DNA of 64,000 nt from Mesorhizobium sp. 1M-11 (GTDB taxonomy: Bacteria > Pseudomonadota > Alphaproteobacteria > Rhizobiales > Rhizobiaceae): NCBI RefSeq assembly GCF_001303895.1, contig NZ_LJSD01000011.1, positions 496,001-560,000 on the forward strand, given 5' to 3'. Shown piece by piece: positions 8,889 to 16,595 of the stretch (position 1 is the stretch's first letter; the number at the start of each line of letters is the position of its first letter). The notes under the pieces are model-generated. The model was not told where the DNA came from, searched no databases, and saw nothing but the letters and a program-made list of their open reading frames with translations. The translations under genes were made by a program, and so were the position numbers.

Positions 8889-9587
8889 ATGCGCAAAACC
8901 ATTTCGACGCTTTACGACCGGATCGAGTTTCCGGTGCTCCTGGCAGGCATCATCGTGGCCGGCGGGCTTTGGGGTTTCGTCGAACTGATGGAAGTCGCAC
9001 GCGATACCGCCCCGCACACGTTCGACACGCAAATCCTGCTTGCTTTCCGCGAGGCGGGCGACCCCGGCAATCCGATCGGTTCACCGCGCTTCGAAGGTGC
9101 GGTGCGCGACATCACCGCGCTCGGCAGTGCTGTCGTGCTGACGTTGATCACCGCAGCCACCATTGTCTATTTCCTGCTCATCAAGCGCTGGACGACCGCG
9201 CTGTTCGTGCTGGCGGCGGTCGGCGGCGGCCAGATCCTGGCCACACTGCTCAAATTCGGCATCGATCGGCCACGGCCCGACCTCGTATCGAAACTCGCCG
9301 TCGAAACCTCGCTTTCCTTCCCATCCGGCCACGCCATGCTCTCGGCGGTCACCTACCTGACGCTCGGCACGCTGGCGGCGCGTTTCCTGCCCGGCCATGT
9401 CACCAAGATCTATGTCTTCGTGCTCGCGGTTCTGTTGACGCTGATGGTGGGCGTGTCGCGCCTCTATCTCGGCGTCCATTGGCCGTCCGACGTGCTGGCG
9501 GGCTGGTGCGCGGGTTTCGCCTGGGCCATGCTGTGCTGGCTGGCGGCGCGCTTCATGCCGCGCGGCCACAACGGCGAAACGAGTTGA
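8889..9587 (+). CDS. PAP2-family membrane phosphatase
   Basis: A 232-residue integral membrane protein with about six helices and all three phosphatase motifs: KFGIDRPRP, then PSGHA, then SRLYLGVHWPSD, containing the catalytic Arg, His and His-Asp residues. PAP2 enzymes dephosphorylate phosphatidic acid, undecaprenyl pyrophosphate or related lipids on the periplasmic side. The ATG at 8889 (directly after a TTG) has a short AGG upstream. It lies 61 bases after the small transporter, possibly in the same transcript. Confidence 0.9.
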   Translation: MRKTISTLYDRIEFPVLLAGIIVAGGLWGFVELMEVARDTAPHTFDTQILLAFREAGDPGNPIGSPRFEGAVRDITALGSAVVLTLITAATIVYFLLIKRWTTALFVLAAVGGGQILATLLKFGIDRPRPDLVSKLAVETSLSFPSGHAMLSAVTYLTLGTLAARFLPGHVTKIYVFVLAVLLTLMVGVSRLYLGVHWPSDVLAGWCAGFAWAMLCWLAARFMPRGHNGETS

Positions 9588-9616
9588 GTTAAGGTATTTT
9601 CAATCCATATTCATGT

Positions 9617-9646
9617 TTGACACATCATTATGAAAGTATCATACAT
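9617..9646 (+). promoter_or_regulatory. Candidate sigma-70 promoter for the HTH gene
   Basis: TTGACA at 9617-9622 is followed about 17-18 bases later by an ATACAT-type -10 element (9640-9646). The stretch is unusually AT-rich for this window and sits just upstream of the GTG at 9680. Confidence 0.5.
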
Positions 9647-9679
9647 TCGTACTGCAGACTCAGACGGGAGTTCTGACCG

Positions 9680-9931
9680 GTGATTACCGCTGCACAGATG
9701 CGTGCGGCGCGGGCACTGGCCGGCATCGACCAGAAGACGCTCGCCGAGCGCGCCGGCGTTTCGCTGCCGACCATCCAGCGCATGGAAGCCAGCGACGGCG
9801 TGGTACGGGGCGTGGTCGACACGCTGATGAAGGTCATCCAGGCACTTAACGAGGCCGGGGTGGAATTGATCGGCGACAACCAGGCCAGCGATCGCGGCGG
9901 CAGGGGCGTGCGGCTGAAGAACTCCGTATAG
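9680..9931 (+). CDS. XRE-type helix-turn-helix regulator
   Basis: An 83-residue protein that is almost entirely one HTH domain of the XRE/Cro type: QMRAARALAGIDQKTLAERAGVS, then recognition helix LPTIQRMEAS. The C-terminal GVELIGDN and GGRGVRLK segments complete a short dimerising part. The GTG start has GGGAG nine bases upstream. It precedes the SulP transporter on the same strand, about 200 bases away, so it may regulate that gene or itself. The gap carries an intergenic repeat. Confidence 0.85.
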   Translation: MITAAQMRAARALAGIDQKTLAERAGVSLPTIQRMEASDGVVRGVVDTLMKVIQALNEAGVELIGDNQASDRGGRGVRLKNSV

Positions 9932-9955
9932 GATTTCCCGGTCCGGGTCGGCTTT

Positions 9956-10050
9956 GAGCAGTTCCAGGAAAAGCGTGCAACGGTTTTCCGTCCAGAATTG
10001 CGTAAAAACAAAGGGTTAGTGCGTTTCCGCGAAAAACGGAAACGCTCTAG
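9956..10050 (+). repeat. Dispersed intergenic palindromic repeat, copy 1
   Basis: About 95 bases closely similar to 23348-23449. Shared blocks are TTCCAGGAAAAG, CGGTTTTCCGTCC, GAATTGCG, GCGTTTCCGC and AAACGCTCTAG. It has two hairpin-forming halves: an AATTCC/GGAATT-type pair and a GCGTTTCC...GGAAACGC pair. It lies between the HTH gene and the SulP gene. It creates a false upstream start for the SulP frame at 9998. Confidence 0.85.
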
Positions 10051-10129
10051 GGTTCGCGACGGCGACCGCCGACTTTCCGCAAGATCATTGCGATGCCGAC
10101 GATGCCGCCGCTTTTGCGGAAGGCATGCC

Positions 10130-11845
10130 ATGGATCAGCTCCGTCGCCGGCAGGCACACAAGGCCAGGCCGACATTTTCCGAACTGTTCACGCCGAAACT
10201 GATGACGGTATTGCGCGAGGGCTACCGTTTGCCTCAACTGCGCGCCGATGCACTGTCGGGGCTGACCGTCGCCATCGTGGCGCTGCCGCTTTCCATGGCG
10301 ATCGCGATTGCCTCCGGCGTGACTCCGGAGCGCGGTCTGTTCACGGCGATCGTCGGCGGTTTCATCGTCTCGGCGCTCGGCGGCAGCCGTTTCCAGATCG
10401 GCGGGCCTGCCGGTGCCTTCATCGTGCTTGTGGCCTCCACCGCCGATCGGCAGGGTCTGGACGGGCTCCTGCTCGCCACGATGATGGCCGGCATATTCCT
10501 GCTCGCCATCGGCTATCTGAGGCTCGGCACCTATATTAAATATATCCCCTATCCGGTGACGGTCGGTTTCACCGCCGGCATCGCTGTCATCATCTTTTCC
10601 GGCCAGATCGTCGAGTTGCTGGGTCTCAAACTGCCCGGCAAGGAACCCGGTCCTTTCGTCCCGAAACTGATGGCGTTGTGGGAGGCCGGCGGCACGCTGA
10701 ACCCATCCGCGGCCGGTATCGCCCTTCTGTCCATCGTCACCGTGATGGCTCTGAAGAAATGGCGCCCGCATTGGCCCGGCATGCTGGTGGCGGTCGCCTT
10801 GGCTTCCCTTGTGGTGGCGCTTTTTGCCCTGCCCGCCGACACGATCGGCTCGCGCTACGGCGGCATTCCGCGCAGCTTGCCCTTGCCCGCTCTGCCGGCC
10901 ATGAGCCTCGACAAGGCGATTGCCGTGCTGCCGGATGCAATTGCGTTCGCCCTGCTCGGCGCCATCGAATCCCTGCTGTCGGCGGTGGTGGCCGACGGCA
11001 TGACCGGGCGCCGCCACCGCTCCAACTGCGAACTGGTGGCGCAAGGCTTTGCCAATATCGGCTCGGCATTGTTCGGCGGCATCTGCGTCACCGGCACCAT
11101 CGCGCGCACCGCCACCAATGTGCGCGCCGGCGCATACGGACCGGTCTCGGGCATGCTGCACTCAGCCTTCCTGCTTCTGTTCATGCTGGTGGCAGCACCG
11201 CTTGCCAGCTACATCCCGCTGGCTGCGCTTGCCGGTGTGCTTGCCGTCGTTTGCTGGAACATGGTCGAGAAGCAGGCGATCGCAGTCTTGCTGCGCTCCT
11301 CCAGCGCGGATGCGCTGGTGCTTGCGGCAACGTTCCTGATCGTTGTCTTCCGCGACCTCACCGAAGGTATCGTCGTCGGCTTCGCACTGGGATCGGTGCT
11401 ATTCATCGACCGCATGGCCAAGGCCGTGGCAATCGCCGAAAGCGAGCCACCATTGATTGCGGAGGATGTCGCCGACACCACCAATGGCGACCGCCGCGCC
11501 TACGACGCAAGCGAGGCCAGCGACCCCGACACGGTCGTGTATCGCATTTCCGGCGCCTTCTTCTTCGGCGCCGCCTCGACGGTGGCGGCCGTACTCGACC
11601 GCATCGCCGACCAGCGCAAGAACTTCATCCTCGACTGTTCCCAGGTGCCGCTGTTCGATTCCACCGCCGCCAATGTCATCGAAAGCACGGCGCACAAAGC
11701 CAGGAAGGCCGGCGTACGTTTCGTCATTGCCGGCGCCTCGCCGCAAACCCGGCGCATGCTGATCACCCACGGCGTCAAGCGCCCGCTGGTGACGTTCGCA
11801 GCTTCAGTGAAAGATGCAAAAGCGCAGTTGAGAGCCGACGCTTGA
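10130..11845 (+). CDS. SulP-family anion transporter with STAS domain
   Basis: A 571-residue inner-membrane transporter. The membrane part starts with LRADALSGLTVAIVALPLSM, the SulP entry motif, and contains GGSRFQIGGPAGAFIVLVA and the later IESLLSAVVADGMTGRRH segment. The last ~110 residues are a cytoplasmic STAS domain (VVYRISGAFFFGAAS ... CSQVPLFDSTAANV). SulP proteins move sulfate, bicarbonate or dicarboxylates; no carbonic anhydrase or sulfur gene adjoins it, so the substrate is open. The start at 10130 has GGAAGG six bases upstream; the earlier in-frame start lies inside the repeat and adds an Arg-rich tail with no family match. Confidence 0.92.
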   Translation: MDQLRRRQAHKARPTFSELFTPKLMTVLREGYRLPQLRADALSGLTVAIVALPLSMAIAIASGVTPERGLFTAIVGGFIVSALGGSRFQIGGPAGAFIVLVASTADRQGLDGLLLATMMAGIFLLAIGYLRLGTYIKYIPYPVTVGFTAGIAVIIFSGQIVELLGLKLPGKEPGPFVPKLMALWEAGGTLNPSAAGIALLSIVTVMALKKWRPHWPGMLVAVALASLVVALFALPADTIGSRYGGIPRSLPLPALPAMSLDKAIAVLPDAIAFALLGAIESLLSAVVADGMTGRRHRSNCELVAQGFANIGSALFGGICVTGTIARTATNVRAGAYGPVSGMLHSAFLLLFMLVAAPLASYIPLAALAGVLAVVCWNMVEKQAIAVLLRSSSADALVLAATFLIVVFRDLTEGIVVGFALGSVLFIDRMAKAVAIAESEPPLIAEDVADTTNGDRRAYDASEASDPDTVVYRISGAFFFGAASTVAAVLDRIADQRKNFILDCSQVPLFDSTAANVIESTAHKARKAGVRFVIAGASPQTRRMLITHGVKRPLVTFAASVKDAKAQLRADA

Positions 11846-11887
11846 CCCGTTTTCCCTAACGGTGGCCGCAAAAAACGTCTCGCTCGA

Positions 11888-11914
11888 TGTCACACCTCCC
11901 CGGCCTATCCCGTC
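11888..11914 (+). promoter_or_regulatory. Predicted ECF41-dependent promoter
   Basis: TGTCACA at 11888-11894, exactly 16 bases, then CGTC at 11911-11914. This is the motif reported for ECF41 sigma factors, and an ECF41-type gene is the third gene downstream. Transcription would start about 15 bases before the ATG at 11936, suggesting positive autoregulation of the operon. Confidence 0.75.
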
Positions 11915-11935
11915 AAAGGCCCAAGGAGAAACGAC

Positions 11936-12307
11936 ATGCGAACCTTGCTTATCCTCATCGGCCTCTACCAGAGCGCCAACGGCGTCTTCATGCTGGGCGC
12001 ACCCGCGCTTTGGTATGCCACCATTCCCGGTGTCACCGAAACCGGCCCTTCCAATCCGCATTTCATCCGCGACATCGGGCTTGCCTTCATCGCGGCGGGC
12101 GTCGGACTGTTCCTTGGCGCCTTCAAGTCCGATCGACGGACAGTCCTCGTCGCCTCCATCTTTCTCGGTGGTCATGCGCTGCTGCATCTCGCCGAGCTGC
12201 TGCACGGCACGACGCCGATGGACGCGCTGCGTGACATCGCGCTGATCGCAGTGCCTGGGCTCCTGCCTCTGGCCGCGCTCACCGCTCCCGAAAGGAGGAT
12301 CGCCTGA
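11936..12307 (+). CDS. Four-helix membrane protein of the ECF41 operon
   Basis: A 123-residue protein with four hydrophobic segments (RTLLILIGLYQSANGVFML, IGLAFIAAGVGLFLGAF, VASIFLGGHALLHLAELL, ALIAVPGLLPLAAL), similar in layout to small DoxX-like or DUF4345-like membrane proteins. AAGGAG lies seven bases upstream of the ATG. Its stop overlaps the start of the next gene (TGATG). It is the first gene after the predicted ECF41 promoter and probably belongs to the ECF41 response, but its function is unknown. Confidence 0.8.
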   Translation: MRTLLILIGLYQSANGVFMLGAPALWYATIPGVTETGPSNPHFIRDIGLAFIAAGVGLFLGAFKSDRRTVLVASIFLGGHALLHLAELLHGTTPMDALRDIALIAVPGLLPLAALTAPERRIA

Positions 12308-12867
12308 TGCTTGCCCTCCTGCTCAAACGTGCGTTCCGCAAATTCGGCGGACGCTACGGCTATGACACCGGCTACCTTGCAGAACTCGCTGATACAGACG
12401 CCACCGGCGCGCTCAAGGTTGCACTGGTTTCGTTCTTCACCGACCACCGCTTCGGACTGGAGGCCGCACCTTATTTTGCAGCGAAAATCACCGCGGCGCG
12501 ACAGACCGATTGCGGCTCGTGCCTGAGGCTCACCATCGCCATGGCCCGCGAGGCCGGCGTGCCCATGCGCGATATCCGCGCCATGCTCCTGGACGGCGCG
12601 GAAAGCGCGCCGCGCAACATGGCGCTTGCCCGCCACTATGCCGAAGCCGTGCTGGCCAACGACCCGGCATTGTTGAATATCCTCGCAGCCTGCGAGGCAC
12701 GCTGGGGCAAGAGAGGCGTGGCCGGGCTTGCAGCGGCGACGGTTTCAGGCTCCTTCTACCCGCTGCTCAAGCGAGGGCTCGGCCACGGCAACAGCTGCGA
12801 GCCGGTAATGGCCTGGCTGGCCGGCGAGGCGAAAGAGGAGGCAGTGCTGGAGACGATCGATGGCTGA
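12307..12867 (+). CDS. AhpD/carboxymuconolactone-decarboxylase-like protein
   Basis: A 186-residue helical protein with a redox-type CGSC motif (TDCGSCLRLTIAMAREAG), placed as in AhpD-like carboxymuconolactone decarboxylase proteins. The histidine that follows the CxxC motif in classic AhpD is not seen here. Genes of this family are the usual neighbours of ECF41 sigma factors and are thought to be their output, perhaps in peroxide or small-molecule detoxification. AAGGAGG precedes the start; the 3' end overlaps the sigma gene by eight bases. The family assignment rests on the CxxC motif and on context, so it is moderate. Confidence 0.72.
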   Translation: MLALLLKRAFRKFGGRYGYDTGYLAELADTDATGALKVALVSFFTDHRFGLEAAPYFAAKITAARQTDCGSCLRLTIAMAREAGVPMRDIRAMLLDGAESAPRNMALARHYAEAVLANDPALLNILAACEARWGKRGVAGLAAATVSGSFYPLLKRGLGHGNSCEPVMAWLAGEAKEEAVLETIDG

Positions 12868-13735
12868 GGATCCGCGGCTCGCCGCCTATCTCGGCGAACG
12901 CCACCGACTGACCCGGCTTGCCTACCGCTACCTCGGCTCGGCAAGCGAAGCAGAGGACATCGTGCAGGACGCCTGGCTGCGCTTCGCGGGTGTCGACGAG
13001 CCGGAGGATGCGCCCAGGCTGCTCTCGCGCATCGTCACCAATCTGTGCCTCGACCGGCTGCGCTCGGCGCAAATGCGGCGCGAAACTTATGTCGGGCCGT
13101 GGCTGCCGGAGCCGATCGTGGAACGGGCTGGTGCGGTCGAACCCAACACCAACGATGCGGCCCTCGACATCTCCTTTTCGGTGATGCGGGCGCTGGAGCG
13201 GCTGTCGCCGCTGGAGCGGGCGGCGCTCTTTTTACACGACCTCTATGACGTACCGTTCGAGGAGATCGCCGAGACGCTGAAACGCACGCCAGCCGCCTGC
13301 CGGCAGATGGCATCGCGTGCGCGCAAGATGCTCCGGCAGGACCAGAGCCGTTTCCCGGCCTCGAACGAGGACGTGGCCCGCTTCGTTGCCGTGTTCGAGA
13401 AAGCGATGCGCGGTGGCGACATCGAGCCCCTGAAGGCATTGCTGGCCGCGGATGTCGAATATGTCTCGGACGGCGGCGGCAAGGTCCTGGCGGCGACCAA
13501 CGTGCTGCTGGGCAGCGATGCCGTGGCGAAATTCATGATCGGCGTGGCGCGCAAGAACCCGGATCCGGCGCACACCGTCGTGGCGCCCGCCGCCATCAAC
13601 GGCGCGCCGGGGCTTGTCGTCACGATTGCCGGCAAGATCGAACAGACGATGAGTTTCGAGGTCAATGCCCGAGGTACGATCTCGGGCGTCTACGTGGTGC
13701 GCAACCCTGACAAGCTGGTGGATGTGAAGATGTGA
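12860..13735 (+). CDS. ECF41-type RNA polymerase sigma factor with fused SnoaL-like domain
   Basis: A 291-residue sigma factor. Region 2 is visible as SEAEDIVQDAWLRF, region 4 as LSPLERAALFLHDLYDVPF followed by ETLKRTPAACRQMASRARK. The C-terminal ~120 residues form a SnoaL-like domain. The three hallmarks of ECF41 are present: WLPEP in the linker, DGGGK in the domain, and NPDKL at the C-terminus. In this group there is no separate anti-sigma factor; the fused domain controls activity. It overlaps the AhpD-like gene by eight bases and lies downstream of a matching promoter at 11888, so the operon is probably self-activated. Confidence 0.93.
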   Translation: MAEDPRLAAYLGERHRLTRLAYRYLGSASEAEDIVQDAWLRFAGVDEPEDAPRLLSRIVTNLCLDRLRSAQMRRETYVGPWLPEPIVERAGAVEPNTNDAALDISFSVMRALERLSPLERAALFLHDLYDVPFEEIAETLKRTPAACRQMASRARKMLRQDQSRFPASNEDVARFVAVFEKAMRGGDIEPLKALLAADVEYVSDGGGKVLAATNVLLGSDAVAKFMIGVARKNPDPAHTVVAPAAINGAPGLVVTIAGKIEQTMSFEVNARGTISGVYVVRNPDKLVDVKM

Positions 13736-13782
13736 GCGTCGGACCGGTATCCCGGCCTTGCGGGCACCGGATTCGATCGATC

Positions 13783-14718
13783 TCAAGCTGCCCAGAGCGT
13801 CGTCGTCGAAACGGCGGCGAATTGAAGCCGCAGCCGCTCGGTCAGTTTCGCAGTCTTGCGCTTCCAGTCATGTTCGAAAAGGGCGGCCGTGCCAGCCAGG
13901 CTTTCCTTGCGCAGGCGTTTCGCCTCGCGCTTCAAATCCTTTTCGATCGTCCTCAGCGCTTCGGGTGCGAGCTTGAATGCTTCGGCGTCCTTGCTCAATA
14001 ACGCGCCGAAGACAGCGAGGTCGTTCAAATCCCCGAGCTTGCCGCCGAGCTTGTCCAGTGCCTTCCGGCGCGCCTTGTCCCCACCCGGCCACAGCTTGCC
14101 TACGAGATCGAGCTGGGCGGCATGAACCTTGACGGCCTTGCGCAGGTCGTGGAAATCCTCTTCCTTGCCGTGCGAACGGGCCTTGGTGAGCGCCTTCTTC
14201 GCGCGGTCGATGGCTGTTTGAACGCCTCGCGCAACGATAGCAGCCGAAGCATTTGGATCGGCCGGCAGGGACAGCGCACCGACCCTCAGTAGCCCCTGGC
14301 GGCATGTGGCCGTGGCCGCATCGATGACGGAAGCGAAGGTGGCGATGTCGCTCATCGCGGCATTGCGGCGCTCGACCAGGATGGCGCGAAGACCGGCATA
14401 GAGATCGGCGTGATGCGGATGCGCCTCTGCAAGCCGGTCGACGGTTTCGATCAGCGCGGTTGCCTCGCGCGGTCCTGCCAGGCTCGCCGCCACGTCGCGA
14501 TAACGCGCATTCTCCGCCTTGAAGAAGGTCTCGTCGCCGGGGCGCACAAGGCGCAGCAGCGCCCGCACCGCCTTCAGCCGACGCCGGCATTTGTGCAGAT
14601 GTTCCTCCGGCTCGGCATGCGCCCGCGCCAGATGGTCAAGCGCCAGATGGACATCCTGCCTCAGCAGCCGCATGGCGTCATTGGCCAGGGCCAGGTTCGG
14701 GTCAAGCCGCGCGCTCAT
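13783..14718 (-). CDS. CHAD-domain protein
   Basis: A 311-residue all-helical protein of the CHAD family. It has the expected conserved histidines and basic patches: EPEEHLHKCRRRLKAVRALLRL near the N-terminus and DFHDLRKAVKVHAAQL in the second repeat. CHAD domains bind inorganic polyphosphate through these positively charged helices. Its ATG overlaps the stop of the CYTH gene upstream by four bases, so the two are coupled; in many bacteria they are one fused protein. It is convergent with the ECF41 operon. Confidence 0.9.
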   Translation of the reverse strand: MSARLDPNLALANDAMRLLRQDVHLALDHLARAHAEPEEHLHKCRRRLKAVRALLRLVRPGDETFFKAENARYRDVAASLAGPREATALIETVDRLAEAHPHHADLYAGLRAILVERRNAAMSDIATFASVIDAATATCRQGLLRVGALSLPADPNASAAIVARGVQTAIDRAKKALTKARSHGKEEDFHDLRKAVKVHAAQLDLVGKLWPGGDKARRKALDKLGGKLGDLNDLAVFGALLSKDAEAFKLAPEALRTIEKDLKREAKRLRKESLAGTAALFEHDWKRKTAKLTERLRLQFAAVSTTTLWAA

Positions 14719-15188
14719 GGCACCAGTTCCGGAAAACCGTTCAGCGCCAACGAAGCGTTGGAGAAACGCAATTCCCCCGTCACCTCCCGCCCGAGCCAGG
14801 CGGGCAGCAAGGCATCCGGCACGCTATCCTGCGTTTCGAGCTCGGCCACCTCGAGCCCGTCGAGCACGTCGTTGAAGACATCGACCTCGTACTCATAGCC
14901 GCAATGGCGCACATGATGACGGGTTTTGCGGATGATGTTGCCGATGGCGAAGGCCATCATCTCGCGCGCCTCGGCGAGCGGCACCGAATATTCGAACTCG
15001 TCGCGGACCCTCAAGTCCGATCCGAACTTCAGCGTCAGCTTGGCGGTCTTGCCGTCGCTGATGCGCATGCGGATCGAGCGTTCCGAGGAAATGGCCAGAT
15101 AAAACTGGGTGATGGCGACGCTGCGCTCCACCGCCTTGCGCCAACCCTCGTCCCTTATCAGAAACTTGCGTTCGACTTCCTTGGCCAT
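14715..15188 (-). CDS. CYTH-domain triphosphate tunnel enzyme
   Basis: A 157-residue CYTH protein beginning MAKEVERKFLI, the family's ExExK motif region. Alternating charged strands (RSIRMRISDGKTAKLTLK, RDEFEYSVPL, YEYEVDVFND, ELETQ) build the triphosphate tunnel. These enzymes hydrolyse triphosphates such as tripolyphosphate. The start at 15188 is chosen because the motif begins at residue 3 in the family; no clear ribosome-binding site is seen. The coupled CHAD gene suggests a role in polyphosphate handling. Confidence 0.92.
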   Translation of the reverse strand: MAKEVERKFLIRDEGWRKAVERSVAITQFYLAISSERSIRMRISDGKTAKLTLKFGSDLRVRDEFEYSVPLAEAREMMAFAIGNIIRKTRHHVRHCGYEYEVDVFNDVLDGLEVAELETQDSVPDALLPAWLGREVTGELRFSNASLALNGFPELVP

Positions 15189-15266
15189 CACAGGGAATAA
15201 AGCGCGGCGGCGGCGGCAAATCAACCGCAATTGCGGGATGACGTGGCATGCACGCTGCAGGCATCG

Positions 15267-16490
15267 TCACTGCGCCGGGAAAAGACAATCGACAGCAAGC
15301 GCCGCCAGAGCTATCGCAATGCCGATGGTGCAAACCGCCGGCCAGCCACCCCATGCCCAGGCAAGACCGGCTATTGCCGAGCCAGCAGCGCCGCCAAGGA
15401 AGAACAGGCCGACAAACAAGCCGTTGAGACGGCCCCGCGCTTCCGGCTGCAGAAGGTTGATAACGCGCCGACCTAGCGTCTGGTCGCCCGTGACACCGAC
15501 GTCGAGCAGAACGGCGCCGGCCCCCAACAGCAAGAGAGGCAAAAGCCAAGAACCGGATCGGGCCAGCCCCGCCCATGCCGACAGGGCGAAGGCGGCAAGC
15601 ATGAGACAGTGCGAAAGGACTGTACCCTGCCGCGTCCAGCCATGATCGCCGGCGCGCCCGAACAGCGGCGTCACGACCGCACCGCCTGCGCCGGCAAGCG
15701 CAAAAAGAGCTATGCCGCGCTGACCGAGATCGAAGGGTGGTTCCGCCAGCCGAAGCGCCACGGATGTCCAGAACAGGCTGAATGCCGCCATCGAGAGGCT
15801 GGCCGTGAGGGAATGGCGCCGCAATTCAGGCTCGGAACGCAGCAGTTTCCAGAGCGAGGCAACCAGTGCCGGATATCCGGCATCGCCCGCGGGCCGTCGC
15901 CGCGGCAGCCGCATCGCCAAGACCGCGCCGAGCAGCAGCATCGCCGTGGCACTGGTGCCATAGAAGGCTCGCCATCCAAAGGTGTCGGCAATCAGGCTGG
16001 CAGCAGGACGCGCCAGAAGGATGCCGATCATCAGACCGCTCATCACATCGCCGATGATACGGCCGCGCCGCTCGGGTTCCGCCATGGACGCGGCGATGGG
16101 CACCAGGATCTGGATCGCCGAACAGGCCGCGCCGAGGACGAAAAGAACAGCCATCAGCAGACCCGCATTGGGCGCAAGCGTCGCGGCAATTGCCGCCAGC
16201 ACAGCGCAGCCCAGCATCCGCAGCACAAGCGCACGGTTCTCCAACAGGTCGGCCAAGGGAACCAGGAAGAACAGTCCGGCCGCATAGCCAAGCAAGGTTG
16301 CCATTGCCACCAGCCCTCCCGTCCCCGTCCCGAAACCGAAGGCGGGGCCGATCAAGCCGACAAGGGTCTGCGGAGCAAAGAGATTCGTCACGATCACGCC
16401 GACGGCTACCGCGAACAGAAACACCTGCCAGCCCGTGATGGAGCCAGGACGCGCCACCCCGCAGGCTGCATCGGTGACGTTCGTGGACAT
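15267..16490 (-). CDS. MFS efflux transporter
   Basis: A 407-residue major facilitator protein with about twelve hydrophobic segments. The loop between helices 2 and 3 contains PLADLLENR, a variant of the MFS motif A, and another ARGRLNGLFVG pattern recurs in the C-terminal half, as expected from the internal duplication. AAGGAG lies about seven bases before the ATG at 16490. It is divergent from the LysR gene at 16594 with an AT-rich operator-like spacer, a common arrangement for drug or metabolite exporters controlled by their neighbour. Confidence 0.88.
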   Translation of the reverse strand: MSTNVTDAACGVARPGSITGWQVFLFAVAVGVIVTNLFAPQTLVGLIGPAFGFGTGTGGLVAMATLLGYAAGLFFLVPLADLLENRALVLRMLGCAVLAAIAATLAPNAGLLMAVLFVLGAACSAIQILVPIAASMAEPERRGRIIGDVMSGLMIGILLARPAASLIADTFGWRAFYGTSATAMLLLGAVLAMRLPRRRPAGDAGYPALVASLWKLLRSEPELRRHSLTASLSMAAFSLFWTSVALRLAEPPFDLGQRGIALFALAGAGGAVVTPLFGRAGDHGWTRQGTVLSHCLMLAAFALSAWAGLARSGSWLLPLLLLGAGAVLLDVGVTGDQTLGRRVINLLQPEARGRLNGLFVGLFFLGGAAGSAIAGLAWAWGGWPAVCTIGIAIALAALAVDCLFPAQ

Positions 16491-16570
16491 GGAAGGGCTC
16501 CTTCGTATGACTCGCATATCGATGAGGAGCTTTATTCACAAACAGCATCATGATACAAATTGAAATAGTC

Positions 16571-16595
16571 GATAATGATTATGCGAGTTTCGCAT
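16571..16595 (+). promoter_or_regulatory. Candidate LysR operator between MFS and LysR genes
   Basis: Two adjoining palindromes lie in the AT-rich spacer: ATAAT-G-ATTAT at 16572-16582, and ATGCGA-GTT-TCGCAT at 16581-16595. The second overlaps the LysR start codon at 16594. Binding here could repress the regulator's own translation start region and control the divergent MFS gene. Confidence 0.5.

Noticed and set aside
9998..10129. N-terminal extension of the SulP protein
   Set aside because: It is encoded by the dispersed repeat and a Arg-rich stretch; the start at 10130 has a proper ribosome-binding site.
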